This document shows, piece after piece, positions 1-11,687 of a stretch of 23,975 nt of DNA. A program made the position numbers and the translations under genes. A model generated the notes under the pieces. The model ran no database searches. It was given only the letters and a program-made list of their open reading frames with translations, and was not told the DNA's origin. The stretch is from the NCBI GenBank assembly GCA_020650975.1, contig JAIPMN010026296.1:1-23975 (forward strand). Direction: 5' to 3'. Position 1 is the first letter of the stretch. Every line of letters starts with the position of its first letter. Origin of the DNA: Apostichopus californicus (Eukaryota > Echinodermata > Holothuroidea > Aspidochirotida > Stichopodidae).

Positions 1-90
1 CGTTTAGTATTGTACGACGATGTGTGTGCAAAGCTACCAAGGACGAATATGCAGCCAAAATTATCAACACGAAAAAACTTAACCAGAGAG
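1..90 (+). CDS. CAMK2: CaMKII kinase-domain exon (partial at 5' end)
   Basis: Codons begin at position 3 (the first two bases finish an Ala codon) and read FSIVRRCVCKATKDEY, then AAKIINTKKLNQR, ending with one base of the next codon. AAKIINTKKL is the diagnostic beta-3 segment of calcium/calmodulin-dependent protein kinase II, a multimeric Ser/Thr kinase that decodes calcium signals. The lysine of AAK anchors ATP phosphates; FSIV is the end of the glycine-rich loop. In vertebrate CaMKII genes the matching exon is about 95 bp, starts at the Gly-Ala before FSVV and ends inside the Asp codon after SAR. Here 90 bases are present, so only a few bases lie outside the window, and the 3' phase is the same. 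Unusual: LNQR replaces the usual LSAR or LTAR, and CKATKD fills the variable beta-2/beta-3 turn. Family assignment is firm; the paralogue is not determined. Confidence 0.95.
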
Positions 91-96
91 GTAAGC
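88..96 (+). other. 5' splice site (donor) of the CaMKII exon
   Basis: The exon ends AGAG and is followed by GTAAGC, a close match to the metazoan donor consensus MAG|GTRAGT. The exon ends after the first base of a codon, which matches the known CaMKII boundary between ...AR and D. Translation past this point runs to a stop at about 221 without further kinase similarity, which supports the boundary. Confidence 0.93.
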
Positions 97-240
97 TGCT
101 TTCAACGAATCAAATACGAAACGTATCGTTAAAGTTATATTTCTGGGCCTATGTACGAAAGGGTGCAGCTAGGCTAGTAATGGTACTTCTAGCAAGCTCC
201 TCACAGGGTCAATCGGGTTAGGATTAACCCGTACATGTAG

Positions 241-430
241 GGTATGATAAGATACATTTTCTAACGGTATCACTAACAGTATTAGTAGCAGTACATTAGG
301 CTACATGGCAGTAGTACAAGTACTACTTACGTAGTCCTATGCCTAGAAATTGTATTAGTATTATGCACTAGTAGTACTAGGAGCAGTTTATTAAAAGTAA
401 AGCATAGTAGTGATACCTTGATTCAGTTTA
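241..430. repeat. GTAGTA/TAGTAC-rich cryptic simple sequence
   Basis: This stretch is dense in overlapping words of the AGTAGTAC, TACTAGTA and TAGTATTA type, including the near-perfect 18-bp palindrome AGTAGTACAAGTACTACT at 310-327. It is not a regular tandem array but looks like a decayed trinucleotide (GTA)n tract. No gene or RNA is supported in 91-860 otherwise. Confidence 0.5.
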
Positions 431-863
431 GCTGTACCTTGGCTTGAGTCTCATATAAGATTGAATTCCAAATTAAGGTGTTTTGGAGCTTTTTGAAAAT
501 GAAACAGGCACATAGTCACAGTACTTAAACAGTACTCAGATTTTCCTTTGATGACAATTTGAAACATAGGATAGGCTATTACTTCCCATTCAAACATGCA
601 TTTACCTCCAGCAAACAAGTAGTTTTGCACTTTGACAGACATAGCAATTCTTGTGTATTTTGGGTATGTGTGTTTGGTAGGACTTGTTTGGCCTACTGAA
701 TATTTTAAAACCTGTAGGCTGAACTCATGTTTGGCATAAAAATCTAAGGGATCTTATGTTGATTTGAGGCAAACAAGTGTAATGTGATAGTTGCACAACA
801 ACAAAACATATTTTTTTCTTGGAACTTTGAAATCTATTTTATACTTTAAAAGTGTGGTACTAA

Positions 864-1056
864 TTTAGAATCCGTACCATTCGACTACCCGACAGGCTAA
901 CTCTACCCCTGGAACTCTACCCCTTTAATTCATTTCTAGCGAATCATTCATGCGACGCACCTATTCACTGACTGTTATTCTATTGATTCAGCCTCTACAG
1001 TTGTTATTCTGCCGATTCGAATTAAGCTTTCCCATTCATATGGTACGGATTCTAAA
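864..1056. mobile_element. MITE-like element with 17-bp terminal inverted repeats
   Basis: TTTAGAATCCGTACCAT at 864-880 is repeated exactly in inverted orientation (ATGGTACGGATTCTAAA) at 1040-1056. This encloses a 193-bp unit, a size typical of non-autonomous DNA transposons. The inside is richer in CpG than the flanks and contains two short internal duplications: AACTCTACCCC at about 898-925, and TGTTATTCT followed by GATTC at about 973-1018. A target-site duplication is not clear: TAA lies to the left and GTTA to the right. No transposase reading frame is present, so any mobility would need an enzyme supplied elsewhere. A plain foldback repeat is the alternative. Confidence 0.6.
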
Positions 1057-3100
1057 GTTAGGCCAAAAGTGTATATTTCTAATTATACCAACATTCATGT
1101 TTCGTGGTATTGTATTTTCTTTCACAAATCCTGTAGTGAAAGTTAAAACTCTATCCAATCCAAGCTGGTAATGACAGCTAGTAACACTAAAGAAAAAAAA
1201 CTTATATTTTGTAAATGTGCAGTAATATCACCATACCTCTCTGCATGTTCCCCTGGTACAAAATGTGGCACCAAAAGTCAACCAGCAATTTCTGGATTTG
1301 ATGTGTACCAATTTCACTAAGACACTGAAAAAAGTCTTCCGTGTGGTTCAGAAATCCAAATTGAGCTAAAATTATGAATTGGCTATGAAGGGCGAGTTAC
1401 TATCCATCCAGCTTCTCTGACATTTGCATATAGCATTGTAAAAGAACTGAATCCCAGGCTGACAATACATTTAACCTATACAGTTTACGATTTACATGTA
1501 TGTACACATGCTGTTATAAACTTCAGCTTATGACCCATGCCCTTCCTCTATAGGCGTAGGTCCAGTCTCTGAGTGACTTAGAACTGGAACTCTTATTGAT
1601 ATGCAACATCATGTATGACATCTTTTCCTAGGTTACAGACACGACCAATGGTCATGTATAAGTTTTGAAAAGGCATTCCAGTTTTGGATCCTGAAAGAAT
1701 TCAGACTTTTTTAATTAATAGATAAATGTTGCTGACGTTACTTTTTGTATAAATTACACAATATATGTAATTACTGCAGTACTATATAAGTACACAAGCA
1801 GGCTTTTTTCCTGCCCCTTTGAAGATTTTTTGGGCTGTTTACAAAGATGCAAAGTTAGCCAACAGCTTAAAATTTTGAGCACATTAAAACCAATTCCCAA
1901 TGCAAATTCTGTGCAGTATCAGTTCATGGAAGCGACACTGTTGGATGCAATATGATGCACTTAAACCACCGTAATAATACAAGGAAGTACCTATTATTCT
2001 ATTTAATTAGTAGATTATGAATTTCTTTTATCATTGCATACTGTACCTTGAATTGCAATTGTCACATGTATTTATGCATGGAATGTGTATACATGCTGTT
2101 TTACCTTCCTTGAAAATTTGATTAGTTTACAGTCACCACCATTCACATACTATGTACAGCACTATTTTCAAAGGTTGATCATTCAAGAGCTACATTCTTC
2201 ATTCAGCTTGTTGACAAACACTGCATGTATCATCAGTATAGGCTGCTCCATAACTGTGCCATGTACATGTTAGGCTACAGTGCTAACTGTAAATGATAAC
2301 TAGTGAATGAGCACCTAGCTAATGAAGCCCTTCATTGGACAAAAGTTCTGATAGAACAATAAACATGACAATGACATTGGAAAGATTATGAAAGTGAATA
2401 TTGTTGAAGATTGTTAGATTAACAGTCTAACAGAAGAGAGTGTAGGTTGATGCAAGAACCTATCATGCAAGAACCAATCAGCTGGAAGTACAGCAAGCAG
2501 TGTAGGTCTTTTTATAAAAGTAGGCTATAGGCCTATTACATCTAGCTAAATTTAACTGTAAAACATACTTCAAGTTCAAGCATTTTAAAAGTAAAGAGGA
2601 ATTTCATCAATTTGAGAGGTCAGAACTTGCAAAGAGTAGTCCATTGTATTAATTCAAGGAAACTTCAAGTGGGAATTGGCATACAGCAAGTATACTTTGT
2701 TAAGCACTTACCTGATTAAATAGCAAGTGGCTGAAGTTGTGAATTTTAGGCCTGTCTGAACATTGGATTGTATACATTCATTGGTTGCAGTATGTCCTAT
2801 CTATCTGATTCTCAGTTCTGCCTCCACCCAAAATATGTGCTTGTCCACCTACAGTACCTACACAAATGTTTACACGTCACTGACCTACTGTACGAACCTC
2901 CAGTTTCCTGTGCATTTTGTCTTGTTTCTTTCCTCTGCTGTTTAATACAAAGTAAGGTAAAGTTCTCAGTGTGTGTCATATATACTGTATGTACATGTAC
3001 TTTACCAGCAGTGGCAATTTCTTATCACTGTATACATGTACTAAGCCTAGCATGGAATATATGTCAGTGCATTAAACAAAAGAAATAAAAAAATAAAGGA
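1057..3100. other. Intron stretch without a recognisable gene
   Basis: AT-rich sequence with only short open frames lacking recognisable domains. Small items seen: a 15-bp tandem duplication with the core ATGCAAGAACC at 2450 and 2465, a 6-bp-stem inverted repeat GTTAGA/TCTAAC near 2413-2431, and the words TAGGCTATAGGCCTATTAC near 2521-2539. The 60- and 106-codon frames at 2763-3088 overlap each other and have no recognisable domain. Confidence 0.6.
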
Positions 3101-3106
3101 GGGCAA

Positions 3107-3127
3107 CCCCCCCCCCCCAAAAAAAAA
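3107..3127 (+). repeat. Poly(C)12 followed by poly(A)9
   Basis: Twelve C residues run directly into nine A residues, preceded by an A-rich purine tract (AAATAAAGGAGGG). It is one of several C or G homopolymers in the window and is prone to polymerase slippage, so its length in the assembly may be inexact. Confidence 0.9.
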
Positions 3128-6100
3128 CAGCCTGTTATCTTCATTGAGGCAGGAGACCTAAACAAAATACTGTATGTTATGGTTTAGTACCCAGATCATT
3201 ATAGTTTCATTATGTTAATTAACATTGCTGATGTGTTAAAGGATTTTCTTGTTGATATATGCTTACAGAAAATTTGAGTGCTTATGAGTGTTATGTTTCT
3301 ATTCTTCAACTATTCCAACATGTATGTTAAAATATGTTGTGTGAAATAGTCGCTCAAGGCTTTAAAATCAAAAGATTTTACTCTTAAGCCATGTTTTGAT
3401 AAGTTTTAATAATTCATGCTAACTCTGTACATTTAGTTTCAATTTCATTTTTTTTTTTTATATTCCTTGGTTGTCTCCCTTTAAATCAAATCTTTCCCAG
3501 GCAGTCACAGTGATGGTTTGTCAATATTATTTTGGTTTCATCATGATCTCCTCATGGTGTATCTTTGAAATCTGTGCACAGTTTGACCCAACCTTCTTTC
3601 TTATCTCCTATCTATTCAAAACAAGAAAAGGAAAGTCAACTGTGGCTGTTTATCTTATGTGCCAAAAAAAAAATCCTTGCTTTTGAATGTTGGTTTGAGT
3701 TTACAGAGTCTCAGTTTGCGTATCCATTTGCAAGTAGGTTACTGACCCAGATTGAGGCTTGAGAAATAGGATTGGAAATAGTGAAACTTTAGCATCTTTC
3801 TGTTGGGTAAAATTATCTTTTGTTAAAAATGTTGAAGAGAATAAATACAAGAGATGACTGTAGGCTGTGTAAAGGACATTGGGAGTTGTTTCAGATTAAT
3901 CTGGATTCCCTTGTACATATTTGATTTAAATTAGAACAAAATAAAATCGGTTAAAGGTTTGTTCTAAATATGAGTATCATGTGTATATAGTGAAAAGTTC
4001 AGCTCTTGTACAGTGTCTAAGTTTGATGTAAAGTTTGTGCTGTACATAAGTAAGTTTGAAAGATGTTGTGATTATTTTCAAATTGGCAATGAAGATGATC
4101 TGGAAATGTGAACTGGAATAGCCATATTTTCTAAGCAGTAATATTTAAAGGACTCATAAAGGAACTTTTAGAATTTTCAAGGCAATATGTAAGTATTCCT
4201 TTTGTTGTTGTTCTTGTTTTTGCAAACAATTATATAAGAGTAACTCTTATCCAAATATGGAGATGGCGGTTACTTCACTGGAAATGTCATGAGACTGTCT
4301 AAGTTCTTGATTTGATTTGTCGCCAATTTCTGTCCTGCTTTGCATGTAGTGCGCTACTCACCATTTGTACAATATTTAGTACGTCATTCTGTGGAAAACT
4401 TGTTAAATTTGCTAAACTTATGAACCTTTATGATTGAAAGGAAGGAAACCCAAGTCATAAAATACTATTGAAGGGCACTCTACTGATCTTTCAGAAGAGC
4501 TTACTTTACAGACCAGGTTTAAACTGAGCAAGCAAGTATTGTTACAAACATTATGAAATTAACATATTTTGCCAGCAGTACGGTCTAATCTACCTTGAAG
4601 AGGCGAGTGATCATGCATTATTTTGACAATTTGCAACCACACACATACATGAATGTCATGTCCTTTTTGTTTAACTGGGCATATGAAGGAATAACTTATT
4701 TTATTTATGATCAGTGTGATATTAATATTAATAATGATGATGGTGATGATCACATGATGTTGCTTGTTAGTTCTTGGAAGACATATAATGCAGAACTGAT
4801 GTATGTCAGTTCAAGAAACCATTTTACCTGTAAATGTCAAATGATTTTTTATTTTGAGGAGATGTGATTCACCCCTCTTTTCTCTTAGATTATGTCAGTT
4901 GAGAGTGTTAAGCACCTCATAAATTATGCAAAAGAAAAAAAAAGAAGAAAAATATGTATCTTATCTAAATGGATGAAAAAGAAAGGTGAAAAAACACTAG
5001 GAAGATCAGAGATCTGTTGGTGACATTAAGTCATCAAAACAAGTCAGATGTGAGAGCTTTCTTTCTTTTCCAAAGGTATTGGTACTGTGTAAATAGTACG
5101 AAGCAAATATTGAATCTTTATCAGAACTTTTGAAGAACTTACCTTTAGGTCTTTTCAGTTGTACTATAATCTGCTTATGGGTGCAGTACGTAGAAGGAGT
5201 GGCATAGATACATACATACCCATATACATACTTTGTGAATACAAATGAAACATGGAATATTGTAAACCAAATATGGGGTAGAACACAACTTCATTCGATC
5301 CTTTCAAGTATAGGTGAAGACTGGAGGTCTGCCAGAGGAACAGTATTTTGAGAAATAGACAGTTGTCTAGAAATTGCGAATGTTGTTGTTTTTTTCTTTG
5401 TTTGAGATCAGTAAGTATCTTTGATCTTAAATAGTTAACCCACCCATTAAGTTATGCAACACTGCATAATTGTTCATAAAGTAACAGTACTATAGATAAC
5501 TTACTCTACAGACATACCCCAATCTAATTTAAGACATATTAAAGAATAATACTAATCTAGTCGAATGTATTGGTATGGAAGTTTTCAAAAATGTCTTCAC
5601 ACATGGTTATAAAGTAGCAAGGAACTATAACTGCATTGCAATATATATCCTTAGAGGAATTTAGACTAAGTACACACTTTCTCTTTCACGTAATTTATTC
5701 GATTAATAACTTTACATGAACAATGCTTTCAAATTCTACGTTTGCAGAACATTGAATGTGTGAGAATTATAAACTACACTATGCATGGTACAGCCTGTGA
5801 AAACACCACAATATACCTTATGTAATTACAATCAGGCCTTGACAAATATGGTCACCAACTGCCATTGAGGAGCAGAATTTAACTTTGGCGAATAGAAAAT
5901 ACACTAAGCTCGACATTTTGGCGAGTGACTTGTGGACTAGGCAAACCCCAATGTTAGCAAGACTATTGTTACAATTTATTTCACAGAATAATAAAGACAA
6001 ACTTGAAACAAGTTTAAGTTGTATACTGATTTTGGGGAATTAACTGTGTAAAAAGGTACGCTATTATATACAGGAATTTTGCATGTGCGGAGGTTGTTCA

Positions 6101-6739
6101 CGAACTTCACGGAGCATTTATAAACACACAGCAAAAAAATCAATTAAAATCTAATATAAAAATTTATTATAGGGAACGGGTCGAGCTAACGAAGTACATA
6201 ATGTATTTTAAAGGCATTCATAAACATGTTGTGTTTTAAAACATATCCACTTCTACACCAATTAAGAAAGGTTGTTGAACATTGATATCATGACAGCTTG
6301 GTTATGGGCGGGCAACCCCTAAATAGTCGCGTATAGTAGCCTACTAGCAGCCAAAGTAGACAACTAACAATAAACATATATGCATATCCCTATCTGAAGT
6401 TAAAATATAAGAGCATTAAATTACTATAATAATCAAAACTTTAACAAATTGTAACAACCATATTCTGAGTAAAACGATATTAAATTTATAAGTTAGTGAC
6501 ACAAGACCCCTCCAGAGTTGATATGCAGAAAAATAGAAAATCATATCGACAATACACGATTATCTGTCATTTCGGTAAAACATTCTCACCGACAAAGCAT
6601 GGAACTTCCGAGTTGGTTAGGCTATAATGTGCCATACACTAACAACGATAGGATTATGAACAATAACACAAGCTACTTGAGGATTTTTATAAAGTGTTGA
6701 TTAATGAAAACTTTTTAAGTGGTGGAATGTATGCCAAAG
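3128..6739. other. Intron stretch without a recognisable gene
   Basis: AT-rich, with only short frames. A GAT/ATT-rich patch lies at about 4718-4757 (decayed trinucleotide repeat), next to a TGATCA word. A 90-codon plus-strand frame at 4595-4867 runs through this simple sequence and overlaps a minus-strand frame; neither resembles a known protein. A-rich tracts occur at 4929-4985. Nothing else can be supported. Confidence 0.6.
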
Positions 6740-6814
6740 GTGTGTGTTACTGTTCTCTATAGGACTAATGCCAGAAGTGTATATAACTGCTCTCTGAGGG
6801 ACTAATGCCATTCA
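6740..6814 (+). repeat. 37-bp tandem repeat, two copies plus a fragment
   Basis: Two adjacent units share the order GTGT, then ACTG.TCTCT, then GGACTAATGCCA, at 6740-6776 and 6777-6814. The preceding AATGTATGCCAAAG looks like the end of a third, truncated unit. The copies differ at roughly a fifth of positions, so the duplication is not recent. Confidence 0.7.
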
Positions 6815-8552
6815 TACAGACAAGGTATATTGGGATAGATTCAACTGAAGATAAAAAATGGCCAAATGTTAGAAATATGCTACAAATACCAAAACTGGCT
6901 AAATTCACTTTGTGCAGATGTTTATTTGTTTCACATTTGAACGGATACTTTTATAGTCTGAGGAGGTTATAATCTGAGAAGGCCGTAAGCTGTGAATGGG
7001 TGACCAGCACAAATGGTTAAATACATTAGAATTGTATGATTTCTGTGGATGTACAGCATAGTGCAGTTGACTAACAAATTATATTATAATCAGGAGTAGC
7101 CTAGTTTATCGGAGAAGGTATGCTTAATGAAGTATTATTCAACAAGATAGTTTGACCAATATCACAAATGCAACCTGGTCTCTTAAATACTTGTTAAACC
7201 TATCATGTCTTGAGCTCTGGGCTTTTACTGTGCCGTTTCCACTTGATTATTATAGTTATTGCTTATTTGCTATAGATCTATGCTAAATTGTTAAAGTTAT
7301 TGTGATGCTACAGCTGAGAAAGGAGTAACAGAACTGTAAATATGACAGAATTTGTTCAACATTTCCAGCAAAACATTTACTGAAAGTTGAATGCTAAAAC
7401 TGAAACGGTTAACTGTTAAACATGCAGGCATTTTAATATTTTGACTGCTAGTGCTAGTTAAGTACATATAAGTAAATGTGTATTTATTATATTGTTTATT
7501 TCTTAGATCAGTATCAGTTATCATTGTAGCCTGGTTACAGTAGGTAGGTAAAGGTTCTAATTGCCTATTCCTAGTTCCTCTTTAAAGGTATTTTCGCACA
7601 AGCATTGGCTGTTAAAGTGTTGTTGATACATTGTCTGGTGTGTGTGCCATAAAAAATATTCTGTGTACATACTGTACACAATTTAGCTCTGTGTGCTGTG
7701 CAGTGTGTGTGCACATACCTCTAGGGCAAGTTCCACAATTCTTCCAAATTGAATTTTTTTGTTGTCTTTTGTTGTTGCTGGTATTAGTACATGTATTCAT
7801 TAATTTCTTTAGCATTCTATCCAATGGTACCTATTCAAATACCATTGACACTGATTAAACTTTGTAATAACTGGGTAGTTCTATGGAAGTTAATATACTG
7901 TAATGACAATGAAAGAATGCTATCATTATATAGATGCCTGGGAACAAATGTTTGGAAGTTTAAAGGTACAAGTGAACAGTGTTTTTTTTTTAACTGATAC
8001 TGAAGAATAACAGGTGGAGTGCCTGCCAGAGGAATGTGTTCAAAATGACAATGCATAATGCATAATGATAAATGATCATGTATATGTTGTGAGTACATAT
8101 TGCATGTACTGTAAATATTGAATTTATCAAAAGTCAAACAGTAACCTTTGGTAGATTTGGAACTGATTCCCTGTTACTATCACCATTTCATCTTTATCAA
8201 ACTACATACATAGTAGTAGAACAGTTTCAAACCAGCAACTTATCATAGCTTAACTTGGTGAAGTAGCTTTGATAGACCTGTGGTATTTAAATTGTCTATC
8301 ATGTTATACCAGTCTGTCTATTGCTAAGGCTGTAAACGGAACATCAGTTACGGTGATACCCTCTGTGTACTGTACTTCTTATTGGAGTCTCAATATTTCA
8401 TGATTAATACAATCTGTACTTTGAACTTTGACTTTATAGCAACTCAAACATTATTTCAATGACATCAGCATCTTTCATTATAGAATTTTCGGTTCACTAA
8501 ACAAACACAGCAAATTTACACACTATTCACTATTCATTCCTGGTGCATTATA
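6815..8552. other. Intron stretch without a recognisable gene
   Basis: AT-rich intronic sequence. Minor items: an imperfect short duplication around TCTGAGGAGG/TCTGAGAAGG at 6957-6982 and three tandem ATAATGC-like words near 8044-8063. Short frames on both strands between 7297 and 8137 overlap one another and show no domain. Confidence 0.6.
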
Positions 8553-8566
8553 CCCCCCCCCCCCCC
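8553..8566 (+). repeat. Poly(C)14 tract
   Basis: Fourteen consecutive C residues, followed by a further pyrimidine-rich segment (ACATCCTCCCGCTCC). Another member of the recurring C/G homopolymers in this intron. Confidence 0.92.
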
Positions 8567-9271
8567 ACATCCTCCCGCTCCAAATTTCTCATAAAAGATA
8601 GGTTTGAAATGAATAAAATTATAAACTTTAAAGATAGAACTTGATCTTTTGCAAAGGTATTACATTTACTTCTTCAGATATGGTATTGTTCCATTGTGGT
8701 GCAGTATTTCCACACATATCTATGTACTTCATGCCATCTGTTACATCTCTCCTCACTAAAAATTAATTTTCATATCTATCTGGTCAATTTATTAGAGCAG
8801 TATTTAATTTATTTATTGGTCTTTTGATAATCCTGAATGTCCAGATGACAATTCACATTAGTAAACTTATGTTTCAGTAGAAAACAACACATCAAATAAT
8901 CTGTTTAGATTGCTAGTATTATTCCAAAAGGACTGAAGGCTGAACAGTTCTCGTGTCAGGCAGCCCCTAATATGATTTGTTGTTGTATTCTGTGATGAGA
9001 AGAACACATAAAGTTAATATAATTTATTTTCAGCAAATTTTTGTAATTTACAGAATCTGGTCTGGGTTCAAGGTGATTATTTCCCCACTCATAAATAAAG
9101 ATTCCAAAATTTGCAAAGAACTGATGGAAAATTTAATTATATAACAATATCCTTGGTAATGCAACAGTCAACTGTTGGTCTGCCTGGCTGTTAATTCTTG
9201 GATAAAACTCAGGCCAGGCAATGAAATAAGCAGCAGGTGATACACTGTAGCCTTGCACTGAAACTTGATCA
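8567..9271. other. Intron stretch without a recognisable gene
   Basis: No gene seen. A perfect 8-bp inverted repeat, TGCCTGGC at 9181-9188 and GCCAGGCA at 9213-9220, flanks a 24-base loop. It lies just upstream of the large tandem duplication. Confidence 0.55.
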
Positions 9272-10180
9272 CGATATAAACAATTGCTATTTCAGGATAC
9301 TGCAAGCTTTTAGACAGTGAAATTTAATGGATACCCCTTTGTACGTTTCACTGTACATAGTTAAGTATAATATGTCATGGATTCTCTGTTGAAAGCTATG
9401 GGTTTTGAGATGTCAACCGATGGTAATGCATATAATTTTATATTCATAAAGTCTTGAAAATATGTTGCTACAGTAGAAACAAAATGGAAGTTTCAACATT
9501 AAGGTGTTTGAGTGACAGTGCAGACTTTTCTTTAAAAAATCCATCTCATGATATGACATTTATCATCACTTGGATAGCAAATAACAGCAATACTACACAA
9601 GTATTCAGAGTTCTTGCAATAATACAGTACCTGGTTATATTGGCAACTATTGTTTATTAACTTTATTCAGTATTAAACAGTAATAAACTGCATATATTAC
9701 TATATATAGTGTGTGGGAATAGAGCTCACCGCAACATATATAAACAATTGCTATTTCAGGATACAGCAAGCTTTTAGACAGTGAAATTTAATGGATACCC
9801 CTTTGTACGTTTCACTGTACATCTAGTTAAGTATAATTTGTCATAGATTCTCTGTTGAAAGATGGGTTTGAGATGTCAACCGACGGTAATGCATATAATT
9901 TTATACTCATAGAGTTCTTGAAAATATGTTGCTAGAAAAAGGAAGTTTCAACATTAAGGTGTTTGAGTGACAGTGCAGACTTTTCTTAAAAAATCCATCT
10001 CCTGATATGATATTTATCTTCAATTGGATAGCAAGTAATACTAATAATACACAAGTATTCAGAGTTCTTGCAAAAATACAGTACCTGGTTATATTGGCAG
10101 CTACTGTTTATACAGAACTATAAACATTAATATACTGTATATATTACTATATTTATAGTGTGTGGGAAACAGAGCAACAT
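9272..10180 (+). repeat. Tandem duplication of a ~450-bp segment
   Basis: Copy 1 (about 9272-9737) and copy 2 (about 9738-10180) are directly adjacent and collinear. Both begin TAAACAATTGCTATTTCAGG (9277 and 9741, offset 464) and end in GTGTGTGGGAA, AGAGC and CAACAT. The first ~130 bases are nearly identical. Later parts carry indels: about 16 bases near 9471 are missing in copy 2, and the segment after 9655 has diverged. A 68-codon ATG-less or weak frame in copy 1 (9454-9660) is broken by a one-base deletion in copy 2, so the unit is unlikely to be coding. It could be a local segmental duplication or two adjacent insertions of one unknown repeat. Confidence 0.88.
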
Positions 10181-11485
10181 TATGCTGATAGCAGACATCA
10201 AGAGGGTTCCTTCGTTTATTATTCGATCATATTGCCATCAAATGTTAATGGACATGTACACCTTCATAGGCTCAAATCTTGATGTTTTCTCCATTTATAT
10301 AAGACCTATTTACACAAGAACTATTCACTTGAAATGTTGTGCAACACTTTAAGTACAGGAAAAGGAAACCAACTGTGTAGCACCATTGTCAAAAAAAATC
10401 CAAAAATGTCTCAAACTTACTGAATTATACTTGGCACACAACAATAACCTCTCCAACTTAGCAACGTTATCCCTTAAGATTCCCAGAGTTGTTAATATAT
10501 TTATTCAAATAATAAGGTTTAATTTTTTTGTTTTGAATATGGAAGAGCTACAGAAAAATTATTGTATGCTAACGACAGAGAGAAAAGATTTGTCTTTGCT
10601 CTTTTGTGTTGTAAAAGACAGTTATGCAGTGACCAATAGAGAATAAATGTTAGGACCGTCAGTCCATCACTACTCAATTTTTCTGAATTCAGGGACATCT
10701 TTGATCATCTTTTACTCTGTGTCATCGTACCAAGTCAACTTGTAATGTTCATCTAACTTTTGCAAGGGTTTACATTTGACTTATCGTAAAACGACCTTTA
10801 AAGTCGTGAATTGTGACATTTATGACAAGTGGCAAGAGGCCTAGCTGGACAACTGTCAACAGGAAGATGCTATAAATGCTCACCAGATGATGGGTAAGGT
10901 GTTAAAGCACCCTCCGTGCTAGGTTTTCTCATGTGAGAGGTGTTATAATATTCTGATCAAATGTGATTACCTAGGAAGTTTATTACCATGGTGCTCAATA
11001 TAAAGCAAGAACCAAAGGTGTTTGTCTCAACTTCAAATAGGCATGCTGAAAAGTATGAAGCATATGGAGCAATGGTGGTAAGAACAGGGACATCCTTTTT
11101 AAATATTTCAAAGAAAACAATTATGCAAATTATGTGAAAGCTCAACAGTTCAACCCCAGACATTATGGTATGCCCTTTTCATTTTTGTTGGGTTGCTAAA
11201 GAACTTTAAAAGTTGGGATAGATTACTTATTTATTTCACAAACAGAATCTGAATTCTTGTGTTTCTTAATCACGGATGAGATGACTGGAAAATGTCGATG
11301 AAGAGAAATGGAATCAAGGAGACATTGCCATAGCAACAATGAGGAATACATTTGTAATGTTTATGCTTTTACAAGGTGCCTAAAAGTTTACTTCACTCCT
11401 CTACTACCTGATTCTACATAAATTATGCTCTTGTCATTTTCCTAACCTTCAACAGATGGCAACCATGTGACTTTCTTTTAGAGGC
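10181..11485. other. Intron stretch without a recognisable gene
   Basis: AT-rich, no coding segment or repeat recognised. An 86-codon frame at 10386-10646 begins in an A-rich tract, is full of Asn, Leu and Lys codons expected from composition, and shows no domain. CpG words are few. Confidence 0.55.
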
Positions 11486-11502
11486 GGGGGGGGGGGGGGG
11501 GG
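11486..11502 (+). repeat. Poly(G)17 tract at the edge of an assembly gap
   Basis: Seventeen G residues run straight into the N block. The tract length is a minimum, because sequencing and assembly stopped inside or just after it. Confidence 0.9.
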
Positions 11503-11512
11503 NNNNNNNNNN
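11503..11512. other. Assembly gap (10 N)
   Basis: Ten N characters, probably a placeholder of arbitrary length. The gap directly follows a G homopolymer, which is the likely cause of the break. Confidence 0.98.
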
Positions 11513-11533
11513 GTCACTGCCCAGTTTCTGTCC

Positions 11534-11556
11534 CTTCAGAATCTAGCATTCTGAAG
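11534..11556. repeat. Perfect 9-bp stem hairpin beside the gap
   Basis: CTTCAGAAT at 11534-11542 and ATTCTGAAG at 11548-11556 form an uninterrupted 9-bp stem with the 5-base loop CTAGC. The pairing does not extend outward. Confidence 0.75.
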
Positions 11557-11670
11557 ACTTGGACCTAGTTACAGTTACTGTTTGGATGATAGGCAAAATT
11601 TTTGCAATCATCATGTAAGCTTTTGCATGTGGATGGCCGATATTGACATCATGAGGCCCCTTGTTTTTTT

Positions 11671-11687
11671 GGGGGGGGGTGGGGGGG
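11671..11687 (+). repeat. G9-T-G7 tract
   Basis: Nine G, one T and seven G, preceded by a T run (TTGTTTTTTT). Together with the 17-G tract 170 bp upstream it forms a G-rich pair able in principle to fold as G-quadruplex. A 102-codon minus-strand frame (11543-11851) passes through the tract as a proline run and is not credible as a gene. Confidence 0.9.

Noticed and set aside
9454..9660. 68-codon frame as a duplicated gene
   Set aside because: The matching frame in the second copy is broken by a one-base deletion and other indels, so there is no sign of protein-level constraint.
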